Shown here: positions 1 to 7,353 of the stretch, piece after piece | Position numbering within the stretch: the stretch's first letter is position 1 | How the letters are laid out: each line of letters begins with the position of its first letter | Source of the DNA: UBA6626 sp963579995 | Lineage (GTDB): Bacteria > Planctomycetota > Phycisphaerae > Phycisphaerales > Phycisphaeraceae | Length of the DNA: 64,000 bases | Assembly: GCA_963579995.1 (NCBI GenBank) | Contig: CAUZIY010000001.1 | Span: 6,214-70,213, forward strand | Direction: 5' to 3' | The notes under the pieces: generated by a model | Database searches by the model: none | Told to the model about the DNA's origin: nothing | What the model saw: only the letters and a program-made list of their open reading frames with translations | Translations under genes and position numbers: made by a program

Positions 1-171
1 GTCAGGAGTAAGGCTAGGGTTGTACGACGATCCACGGAAACACTGGTCACGCATATGCAGGGTCTGGTGCAGACAATCGGTGCGGTTTGGGGTGGCGTGG
101 GGCTTTACGGCCGTGATGGCACACCACCCGGTGAAGCAATGGCACTGCGAACAGTCAACATGACCGCATAG
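1..171 (+). CDS. C-terminal fragment, possibly flagellar chaperone FlgN (5' end outside the window)
   Basis: Frame 1 is open from the first base to a TAG at 169-171 and encodes the last 56 residues of a protein. It stops 15 bases before flgK, so the two are probably co-transcribed. FlgN-type export chaperones for FlgK and FlgL commonly precede flgK, and their C-termini often carry an aromatic-Gly/Arg-Gly stretch; the fragment has LYGRDG near its end. This is positional inference plus a weak motif. It could be another small flagellar gene, since no diagnostic domain is complete here. Confidence 0.4.
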   Translation, partial: VRSKARVVRRSTETLVTHMQGLVQTIGAVWGGVGLYGRDGTPPGEAMALRTVNMTA

Positions 172-186
172 GGAACGGAGCTCGAA

Positions 187-1896
187 ATGCCATTAGGTGG
201 GGCATTACAGATCGGCAACTCGGCTCTGGTCGCACACCAAGCGGCGATTGAAGCGGCGGGTAATAACCTGGCGAATCTAGCCACGCCTGGTTACCACCGC
301 CAGAAGGTTGAGCTGGTGCCGCATCGCAGCACCGAGTTTCAATCAGGGCTGTTCATTGGGCGGGGGGTGCAGATAAACGCGATTACCCGACAAGTGGACA
401 ATGTCCTGGAAGGCCGTATCCGGGCGAGCATTTCCAGTCAGGCCTATTCGTTGGCGCGTAAAGAGGTGCTTACGCAGATTGAAGCTCTGCAAAATGAGTA
501 CTCTGAAGCAGATTTATCGTCCCGTCTTGATGCCTTTCTTCATGCCTGGAGTGAGCTGTCAACACCAGATCCCCAGGATCATGCACTTCGAACCCTGGTC
601 ATTCGTGAGGGATCGCAGCTCGCTGATTTCGCCAAGGGGCTGCATGGTGGGTTGGCTCAGCAGCGGACACAGGTAGACAATTCGATTGATGCGGCTGCAA
701 TCGTTGCAGATGATCTGCTGACGCAAATTGCCGCCGTCGATCATCAGATCATGAAAGCCAACCCCACGGGTGATGGGGCGCCGACATTGCGTGATCGGCG
801 TGATGTAATGCTTGCCGAGTTGGGGGAGTATGTTGATGTGTCGGTGCATGAACATCCCTCAGGTTCGATGGATGTCTTTATTGGTTCAATGCCGGTGATA
901 CTGAATGGTGAAAGTCGTGGAATTCGTATCGAACGCCTGAACATTGATGGTGAACTGGATGTGCGACTTGTTGTCAAGGACAACGGCACAGCCCTTTTTC
1001 CGACTTCCGGACGCATCGGCTCCTTGATGGATGTTCGCGAACGGGATGTAAATTTTGCAATTGATGATCTTGATGCGTTCATCAACGAGTTGATATTTCA
1101 AGTCAATAAGATTCACAGTCAAGGCCAGGGTTTGTCCGGATGGGATTCGGTCACATCAACGAATCGTGTATTGGACCCGACATTTGCACTGAATGATGCT
1201 GCCAGTGGCCTCGGGTTTACACCGGAGCACGGTAGTTTCCAGTTACATGTGAGGCAAAAGTCAACTGGTGAGATTCGTTCATCGACCATCCAGGTTGATC
1301 TTGATGGTATTGATGCAGGGAATGACACGCGATTGGGGACATTGCAGGCGGCGATCAGTGCCGTGAGTAACGTGACCGCTTCTGTTACGCCGGACGGTCG
1401 CCTGGCTATTGCGGCCCAGGGCAGTGATGTTGAGATTTTATTCAGTGAGGATTCAAGTGGTGTCCTGGCTGCACTTGGGATCAATACGTTCTTTGAGGGA
1501 AGTGGTGGCGGCAATATTGCCGTTAATAAGCTGGTGGCACAGAGCCCGGGGCTGGTGGCCGCATCTCAGGACCATACCGTTGGGAATAACCATAATGCGT
1601 TGGCGATGGTTGAACTCGGCAAGCAACAAATAGACGCCTTTAATGGTCTTACATTTCAGCAATCATGGGCCAGGCGGGTTGGGGATTTTGCTTTACGGAT
1701 TAACCAGATAAATGAGCAACTGGAGTCCGATACGATTGTCACCGCCAGCTTGAGGGCCCAACAACAGAGTGTCAGTGGCGTCAATACGGATGAAGAACTA
1801 ATCAATCTCCTGGCATTCCAGAGAGCCTACCAAGGTAGCGCGCAATTCCTGAAGGTCGTAGACGAACTCTTGGAGACATTGGTGTCATTGGTTTAA
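187..1896 (+). CDS. flgK: Flagellar hook-associated protein 1 (FlgK)
   Basis: 569 residues. FlgK forms the first junction ring between hook and filament and is exported by the flagellar type III apparatus. The N-terminus (about residues 5-40) has the rod/hook signature with ALVAHQAAIEAAGNNLANLATPGY, split here as ALVAHQAAIEAAGNNLAN and LATPGY. The last 40 residues carry the matching C-terminal helix with GVNTDEELINLLAFQRAYQ. Both terminal D0/D1 helices are typical of FlgK, and the middle is the variable outer domain. Length is close to the usual 550-600. The ATG follows a purine-rich GGAACGGAG. flgL starts 18 bases after the stop, so the pair is clearly an operon. Confidence 0.97.
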   Translation: MPLGGALQIGNSALVAHQAAIEAAGNNLANLATPGYHRQKVELVPHRSTEFQSGLFIGRGVQINAITRQVDNVLEGRIRASISSQAYSLARKEVLTQIEALQNEYSEADLSSRLDAFLHAWSELSTPDPQDHALRTLVIREGSQLADFAKGLHGGLAQQRTQVDNSIDAAAIVADDLLTQIAAVDHQIMKANPTGDGAPTLRDRRDVMLAELGEYVDVSVHEHPSGSMDVFIGSMPVILNGESRGIRIERLNIDGELDVRLVVKDNGTALFPTSGRIGSLMDVRERDVNFAIDDLDAFINELIFQVNKIHSQGQGLSGWDSVTSTNRVLDPTFALNDAASGLGFTPEHGSFQLHVRQKSTGEIRSSTIQVDLDGIDAGNDTRLGTLQAAISAVSNVTASVTPDGRLAIAAQGSDVEILFSEDSSGVLAALGINTFFEGSGGGNIAVNKLVAQSPGLVAASQDHTVGNNHNALAMVELGKQQIDAFNGLTFQQSWARRVGDFALRINQINEQLESDTIVTASLRAQQQSVSGVNTDEELINLLAFQRAYQGSAQFLKVVDELLETLVSLV

Positions 1897-1914
1897 GACC
1901 AAGGTGTCGGATTT

Positions 1915-3888
1915 ATGATTCACATTAGCAGCGCAGCAACATCGCGCAGTACCTTTCTGGCAGCAAGCGATACTTTGCTGGGATCGATGAACCGAACCCA
2001 GTTGGCGCTGTTCAAACTTCAGCAGCAGATTAGTACTGGTCGCCAGATTGACAAGCCTTCTGATGCGCCGGAACGGACTTCAACCATATTGGCGTTGGAA
2101 AGCCAGATCAGTGACCGAATCCAGCACGAGAAGAATAGCCAATACGCTTCGGGTTTGCTAGACAACACCGACAAGGCGCTTGGTGACGCCACCAATATAT
2201 TGCGGGATGCCCAAGGGGTTGCAATGAATATGCTCCAGCAAAGAGATGCTAAGGAGCGTGCTGCCCAAGCGACAATTGTTGATGGTCAGCTACAAGGATT
2301 GATGGCCCTGGGCAATCTTCAGTATCAGGGCGTCTCTCTATTTGGAGGAGAAAGCAGCGCTGCGGCCCAACAGCCCGTCTTTGTCGAATTCCTGGGCGGT
2401 GTGCGATATATTGGTGCGAACTCAAATCTTACGGGCGATGTTGGTGGTCTAACGCCGTTTGAAATCAATAGCAACGGGCAGGAAGCCTTCGGGGTGTACT
2501 CTGGCCGGGTCAAGAGTCAAGTGGACCTTGACCCGCTTGCCACGGGGATGACTCGGATTTCCGATGTGCGTGGCGCGCCGGGTCAGGGGGTACAACTTGG
2601 TTCAGTCGAAGTTATGGTAGATACGACCGTGGTGCCTGTGGATCTGCTTTCTGCAGACAATCTCGGTGATGTGGTTACCCGAATTCAGCATGCGATTGAT
2701 AGTGTGGATCCCACTGCGGGCACTTTTGATATTTCGGGTAATGGCTTTCAACTCACGGCGAATACCGGTCACCTGATTACAATTTCAGATATCAATTCGG
2801 GTCAGACATCGGCCGATCTTGGGATCATCATGAACTCGTCCGGGGGAATGGCTTCAGTTGGCCAGGATCTTAGATCTCACCTAACAACCCGCAGCGAGCT
2901 TTCAGCACTGGGCACTGCCATTGATTTTGAGAGCGGCTTAAATATTTCACAGGGCATGGTGACCAAGGTGGTGGAATTTTCTTCAGCCATGACCATAGAA
3001 GATATGATCAATGAAGTTGCGCGTTTAGATCTTGGTTTGCGGCTTGAAATCAACGAGACACAGACAGGGCTTAACTTGATCAGTGAGGTTAGTGGGCTGG
3101 AACTATCTGTTGGAGAGAATGCCGGTGGCACCACCGCTTCAGATCTTGGCTTGCGGACATTCGGGTATGACACGGCACTGAATGACTTTCGATTTGGCCT
3201 AGGCATCGAGCCCGAGAAAGGCAAGGATGATTTTGCGATTGCGTTGCACAATGGGCGAAGTTTTCAGGTGAATATCGATGGGAGCGCAAATGTTTCCGAC
3301 GTGCTGAATGTGATACGGGATTCGGCCTTGGGGGCAGGCCTTGCAGTCGGGGTGCCGGGTGATACCGGGACAGACATCAACATTGGGCTCGCTTTAGATG
3401 GCAACGGCTTTCAGTTTGAGGACGGGACCGTGGGGGCAAATAATTTCCGAATTATGAATTTGGGAACGAGCCTGGTGGCTAGACAACTGGGTATTGAAGC
3501 CGGTGCGGGTTTGGGGAACCAGATCATTGGTGAAGATATGGCAAAGGTGCAGGTGAAGGGTGCTTTTACTCATTTGATTAATTTGCGGGATGACTTGGGT
3601 AACAACGACGAGTTTGGCATGGGAATTGCTCTTAATGGAATACTAGATGATATCGAGAACACGATTATTGCCCATGCAAATGTCGGAATCAGGGCTCAGC
3701 AGGTCCAACTGCAACAGGAAAGGTCCCAAGAGTTGAGAATTGCGGAATTACAACTGCTCAGTGAGATTCAGGATACAGATCTGACGGAGGCAGTCACTCG
3801 ATTGGTTCAGCTACAGCAGCAGTTGCAGGCAACGTTACAGATTGGCGCGTCCAACATGAGCTTGACCCTATTGGATTTTTTGCGCTAG
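1915..3888 (+). CDS. flgL: Flagellar hook-associated protein 3 (FlgL), enlarged
   Basis: 657 residues. FlgL is the second hook-filament junction protein. The N-terminus (residues 10-60) has the flagellin-like helix with LQQQISTGRQIDKPSDAP, and the C-terminus has the paired helix with the run AVTRLVQLQQQLQATLQIG. The protein is about twice the length of the enterobacterial form (around 320 residues). The extra length lies in the central exposed part, roughly residues 170-560, which has repeated beta-rich segments of the kind also found in flagellin hypervariable domains. It follows flgK directly and precedes fliW. Confidence 0.93.
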   Translation: MIHISSAATSRSTFLAASDTLLGSMNRTQLALFKLQQQISTGRQIDKPSDAPERTSTILALESQISDRIQHEKNSQYASGLLDNTDKALGDATNILRDAQGVAMNMLQQRDAKERAAQATIVDGQLQGLMALGNLQYQGVSLFGGESSAAAQQPVFVEFLGGVRYIGANSNLTGDVGGLTPFEINSNGQEAFGVYSGRVKSQVDLDPLATGMTRISDVRGAPGQGVQLGSVEVMVDTTVVPVDLLSADNLGDVVTRIQHAIDSVDPTAGTFDISGNGFQLTANTGHLITISDINSGQTSADLGIIMNSSGGMASVGQDLRSHLTTRSELSALGTAIDFESGLNISQGMVTKVVEFSSAMTIEDMINEVARLDLGLRLEINETQTGLNLISEVSGLELSVGENAGGTTASDLGLRTFGYDTALNDFRFGLGIEPEKGKDDFAIALHNGRSFQVNIDGSANVSDVLNVIRDSALGAGLAVGVPGDTGTDINIGLALDGNGFQFEDGTVGANNFRIMNLGTSLVARQLGIEAGAGLGNQIIGEDMAKVQVKGAFTHLINLRDDLGNNDEFGMGIALNGILDDIENTIIAHANVGIRAQQVQLQQERSQELRIAELQLLSEIQDTDLTEAVTRLVQLQQQLQATLQIGASNMSLTLLDFLR

Positions 3889-4070
3889 GAAGCGCAGGTA
3901 TTGCGCGGTGATGGCAGCCTACGGCCAGTTTCTATCGCCGCAGAGTGTTGACCACCGGCAGGAAGCCGGAACCATCGAATACCAGCAACTTGCGGCACTT
4001 AAAATCCGCAGACGCTCAATTGATGGTGAAAATGGATCCAGGATGGATGGCCGGTTAGAGGATTGGCAAG

Positions 4071-4517
4071 ATGCTCATCAACACGACACGGTTTGGAAGA
4101 ATGGAAATTGATGACCAGAGGATCATGACTTTTCCCAAGGGTATTCTCGGTTTTTCCCGCGAGAAGCAATACGTTCTGATGGAAGCGTCGAAAGATAGTT
4201 GCTTCTTCTGGCTTCAGGCGATCAATCGTCCGGATCTTGCATTCGTCATCACGGATCCCAGTTTCTTTGTTTCGAGCTACCGAGTGCCACTTAACAGTGA
4301 TCAGATGCGAGAACTGGGGATTGAAATCTTAGATGACGCTCAAGTCTTCGTTATTGTAAACAAATATGACAATACCCTGACGGGTAATCTCCAGGGTCCG
4401 TTGGTGATTAATACCAAAGATCGGCTGGGTGAACAGTTGGTTTTGTCGGACCGGCGATTCACAACACGGATGAATTTGGTCGAGTTAAGCGTCCCACTGG
4501 AAGCGGTGTCTGCCTAG
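4071..4517 (+). CDS. fliW: Flagellar assembly factor FliW
   Basis: 148 residues. FliW binds newly made flagellin and also antagonises CsrA, coupling flagellin supply to its own translation. The N-terminus has the family pattern TRFGRMEIDDQRIMTFPKGI followed by LGF, and the length is typical (about 145-150). The ATG is preceded by AGAGGA at a suitable distance. It lies 100 bases upstream of csrA, with flagellin next: the three partners of the FliW-CsrA-flagellin switch in one run. A short reading frame at 3908-4111 overlaps its start and was not accepted. Confidence 0.95.
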   Translation: MLINTTRFGRMEIDDQRIMTFPKGILGFSREKQYVLMEASKDSCFFWLQAINRPDLAFVITDPSFFVSSYRVPLNSDQMRELGIEILDDAQVFVIVNKYDNTLTGNLQGPLVINTKDRLGEQLVLSDRRFTTRMNLVELSVPLEAVSA

Positions 4518-4556
4518 GGTGAGATGCCCTTCGTGTGATCACATGCCTGGCCAGGC

Positions 4557-4577
4557 AGTAGCACAGGAAGTGCTGCT
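4557..4577 (+). promoter_or_regulatory. CsrA-type hairpin in the csrA leader
   Basis: Arms 4557-4564 and 4570-4577 pair over 8 bp (one T-G wobble) around a five-base loop AGGAA, so GGA is shown in the loop as in known CsrA sites. It lies 40 bases before the csrA start codon. Further GGA triplets follow at 4588-4590, 4602-4604 and 4606-4608; the last two are the Shine-Dalgarno region. Autoregulation of csrA is inferred from this layout. Confidence 0.55.
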
Positions 4578-4616
4578 AGATATCTCCGGATTTAGGCCCA
4601 CGGAAGGAGCCGATTC

Positions 4617-4880
4617 ATGTTGGTGCTTTCACGTCAACGCGACGAAGCGATCGTCATAGGTGACGATATCGAGATCACCATCGTTGATATCCGCGGTGAC
4701 AAGGTTCGCCTGGGTATCAATGCACCTAGGCAAGTGAAGGTTCACCGTAAGGAGGTGTATGAAGCGATCAAGCGGGAAAATACTTCCGCCAGCCAAGTTG
4801 GGCGCAATGTGCTGGATGCTATTGACGAGAACTTGCGAGAAGCAAGGAAAAGTAGCAATGGATACTCGCAGCTTATATGA
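4617..4880 (+). CDS. csrA: Carbon storage regulator CsrA, translational regulator
   Basis: 87 residues. CsrA is a dimeric RNA-binding protein that blocks or stabilises target mRNAs at GGA motifs. The first 50 residues are canonical: MLVLSRQRDEAIVIGDDIEI at the start, then RGDKVRLGI and VHRKEVYEAI, including the conserved RNA-contacting Arg. A 30-residue C-terminal extension beyond the E. coli length (61) may be the extension used for FliW contact in other species. The start follows GGAAGGAG at good spacing. Its neighbours are fliW upstream and flagellin downstream. Confidence 0.97.
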   Translation: MLVLSRQRDEAIVIGDDIEITIVDIRGDKVRLGINAPRQVKVHRKEVYEAIKRENTSASQVGRNVLDAIDENLREARKSSNGYSQLI

Positions 4881-4983
4881 GCACCTTGTTTTTTTGTGTT
4901 TTTTGCAGATCGCCAACCTGTTTGTCTTGGCGGTCATCAATCAAGGGCCTTCGGGACCTTGCGGAACCTGAAGTCTGCCGGTG

Positions 4984-5010
4984 AAAATGAGGGGCGTATC
5001 AGGCCGATAG
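4984..5010 (+). promoter_or_regulatory. Possible sigma28 (FliA)-type promoter for flagellin
   Basis: GCCGATAG at 5003-5010 matches the sigma28 -10 element GCCGATAA at 7 of 8 positions. AAAA at 4984-4987 is 15 bases upstream, the usual spacing to a TAAA-type -35 core. Transcription would begin near 5017-5020 and give a short leader holding little more than the CsrA hairpin. Single-site matches by eye can be chance, hence the moderate score. Confidence 0.45.
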
Positions 5011-5032
5011 CGGTCATGCCGGTACTTCATGC

Positions 5033-5052
5033 GACAATCAAGGAGGATTGTC
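5033..5052 (+). promoter_or_regulatory. CsrA-binding hairpin that encloses the flagellin ribosome-binding site
   Basis: GACAATC (5033-5039) and GATTGTC (5046-5052) are perfect 7-bp complements around the six-base loop AAGGAG (5040-5045). The loop is the Shine-Dalgarno sequence and the stem ends on the base before the ATG at 5053. GGA in a hexaloop at the ribosome-binding site is the best-characterised form of a CsrA target, known for Bacillus hag. With fliW and csrA just upstream, this is strong evidence for CsrA repression of flagellin translation. Confidence 0.8.
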
Positions 5053-6522
5053 ATGTCACGAATAAATACCAATGTTGCTTCTTTGATCGCCCAGAACAAT
5101 CTGCAGCGGGCCAACCAGGATCTAACGGTCAGCCTGCAGCGGTTGAGTACGGGTCTGGCCATTAGCCGCGGTGCGGATAATCCGGCGGGCTTGATTGTCT
5201 CTGAGCGCCTGCGCACTGAAATTTCCGGCATTACTCAGGCGATTGACAATGCTGAGCGTGCATCAAATGTGATAGCGACGACAGAGGCGGCTTTAAATGA
5301 GGTGTCACATCTACTGACATCGATTAAAGGTCTCGCGGTTGAAGCAGCGAATACAGGGGCCTTTTCAGATGAAGAGGTTGCGGCAAATCAGTTGCAGATC
5401 GATTCTGCGGTCGAGTCGATTACGCGGATATCCAATGTGACCAGCTTTGCCGGGCTACAGTTGCTCAATGGATCTCTGGATTATCTGATCAGTGGCCTGG
5501 ATGCAGACAGCATTCAGGACGTCAATGTATTTGCCGCCAATTTTGGAACCAATGAGGTCAAGCCAGTAACTGTCGAAGTCCTGAACAAGGCTCAGAATGC
5601 AGTATTGTTCTTGGATGGCAACTTGGCAGAAGCTCCAGGTGAATTGCTGTCGAGTGTGACATTCGAGGTGCAAGGCAACAAAGGCGTTGAGGCTCTGTCA
5701 TTCGTCAGTGGAACACATTTGTCCTCGGTCGTATTCGCGATTAATTCTGTTGTGGATGTTACGGGTGTTTCAGCATCGCTTGTTGACCATGGTGATCAGA
5801 CATCTGGCATGTTGCTTTCCAGCCAGGCATTTGGATCTGATGCCTTCGTGAGTGTGCGGAAAATTTCTGGTGGGTCATTCTTCCAAATGTTCAAGCATGA
5901 TCACACATTTGGTTTGAATATCGTTAATCGTGATACCGGCGAAGATGTAGTTGCTTTGATCAATGGCAGTCTTGCTTTGGGGAATGGTTTGGATGTTAGT
6001 CTAAAGTCATCAACACTGGACATTGAAATGTCCCTGACCGAGGCGGCTGGCCTTACGCTTGGCATGCATAGGTTTATGATTACCGGTGGGGGATCTCTTT
6101 TTCAACTTGGTCCACGGGTTAATCCAAATCATCAGGTCGGCTTTGGTATTCCATCAATTGCTGCAACCCATCTGGGGACTGAAGCAATTGGTTTTCTTCA
6201 CTCGATTATGAGTGTTGGCGAGAACAGCCTCGTGAGCGGACGTACTGAACAGGCGTCTCAAATCATTGATACATCGATTGATCAGGTCGCTATTCTGCGA
6301 GGTCGCCTTGGTGCTTTTGAGCGCAATACATTGCAGGCCAGTATCCGAAGCCAGCAGATTGCATTGGAGAATTTGACGTCATCAGAAAGCCGGATTCGCG
6401 ATACTGACTTTGCGTTAGAAACTTCACGGTTAACGCGTGCCCAAATTCTGGTTCAGGCGGGGACATCTACCCTGGCACTGGCCAATAGCACGGCGCAGAA
6501 TGTACTTGCGTTGTTGCAGTAG
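5053..6522 (+). CDS. fliC: Flagellin, the filament subunit
   Basis: 489 residues. The N-terminal D0/D1 helices (residues 1-140) are canonical, with MSRINTNVASLIAQNNL and LSTGLAISRGADNPAGL. The C-terminus has SRIRDTDFALETSRLTRAQI and a final NVLALLQ. The central 150-400 region is the surface-exposed variable domain. The reading frame is open from 5029, but that upstream ATG lies in front of the Shine-Dalgarno AAGGAG. The true start is the ATG at 5053, where the flagellin consensus begins. It is probably translationally repressed by CsrA through the hairpin that ends at the start codon. No clear terminator was seen in the 200 bases after the stop. Confidence 0.97.
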   Translation: MSRINTNVASLIAQNNLQRANQDLTVSLQRLSTGLAISRGADNPAGLIVSERLRTEISGITQAIDNAERASNVIATTEAALNEVSHLLTSIKGLAVEAANTGAFSDEEVAANQLQIDSAVESITRISNVTSFAGLQLLNGSLDYLISGLDADSIQDVNVFAANFGTNEVKPVTVEVLNKAQNAVLFLDGNLAEAPGELLSSVTFEVQGNKGVEALSFVSGTHLSSVVFAINSVVDVTGVSASLVDHGDQTSGMLLSSQAFGSDAFVSVRKISGGSFFQMFKHDHTFGLNIVNRDTGEDVVALINGSLALGNGLDVSLKSSTLDIEMSLTEAAGLTLGMHRFMITGGGSLFQLGPRVNPNHQVGFGIPSIAATHLGTEAIGFLHSIMSVGENSLVSGRTEQASQIIDTSIDQVAILRGRLGAFERNTLQASIRSQQIALENLTSSESRIRDTDFALETSRLTRAQILVQAGTSTLALANSTAQNVLALLQ

Positions 6523-6724
6523 TGACATGTTCGTTTAGTAAGTTGTCAACGTCCAAACAGTTGTGAACGGTGCCACTTTCTCCCCATGAGCTTACGGTGG
6601 GATCAGGCTGTCAATACATTGCGTCGTCTCTCGGAAGTGGGATGCTGTCGTCTGTGTAGGTGTTTTGAGTTGGTAGGCGAGTCGGACCTTTTGCTGATTG
6701 TTGTTGGTTTAGGTGTAGGGTGAT

Positions 6725-7339
6725 CTAGTCTGCGGGTTGGCCCGAGATGGCGGGCAGTCCCAGGAAATTAGCCAGTAATGAGGGGCCTTCGAGAGTAAGA
6801 AAACTTTCAGGATGAAACTGTACCCCTTCCAGAGGTGCATTGCCAAACACCCCCTGCTTTGCCCGAATTGCCATGATCTCCCCCTCTTTAGTCCAGGCGC
6901 TGACTTCAAATTGGTCGTCATCAAATGAGTCCCGGCTGATGACAAGGCTGTGATATCGGGTTGCTATAAATGGATTTGACAGGCCCATGAATATCGTTTT
7001 GCCATCATGATCAATAGGTGAGGTCTTGCCATGCATGATTCGATCGTTGCGATGGATGGTCATCTCGAAGGAATGCCCTATGCATTGGTGCCCTAGACAT
7101 ACACCAAGTAGCGGGACCTTTCCCGCGAAGGCTTTGACCACTTCATTTGAGATGCCGGCTTCGGTTGGTGTGCATGGACCTGGTGAGATGATGACATGGT
7201 CTGGTTGTAATCCAACAGATTGTTCGACGGAAATCTTGTCATTGCGATAAACGTGAAGATCGAGTGACGAATCCATTTCGCCAATTCTTTGCACGAGGTT
7301 GTAGGTAAAGCTGTCGTAGTTGTCGATGAGGAGAATCAT
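6725..7339 (-). CDS. trpG: Glutamine amidotransferase of anthranilate or aminodeoxychorismate synthase (TrpG/PabA)
   Basis: 204 residues, a class I glutamine amidotransferase that delivers ammonia to TrpE or PabB for tryptophan or folate synthesis. It begins MILLIDNYDSFTYNLVQ, which is diagnostic of TrpG/PabA. The nucleophile is Cys81 in GVCLGHQ, and His176 and Glu178 in FHPES complete the triad. Length is normal (about 190-200). The start is 14 bases after the leuS stop, so it is probably translated from the leuS transcript. No TrpE/PabB partner is in the window, so it may be amphibolic and serve both. Confidence 0.93.
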   Translation of the reverse strand: MILLIDNYDSFTYNLVQRIGEMDSSLDLHVYRNDKISVEQSVGLQPDHVIISPGPCTPTEAGISNEVVKAFAGKVPLLGVCLGHQCIGHSFEMTIHRNDRIMHGKTSPIDHDGKTIFMGLSNPFIATRYHSLVISRDSFDDDQFEVSAWTKEGEIMAIRAKQGVFGNAPLEGVQFHPESFLTLEGPSLLANFLGLPAISGQPAD

Positions 7340-7353
7340 GGATTTGGCCTGGT

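Noticed and set aside
3908..4111. 67-codon reading frame between flgL and fliW
   Set aside because: No ribosome-binding site or motif; it overlaps the well-supported fliW start by 41 bases.
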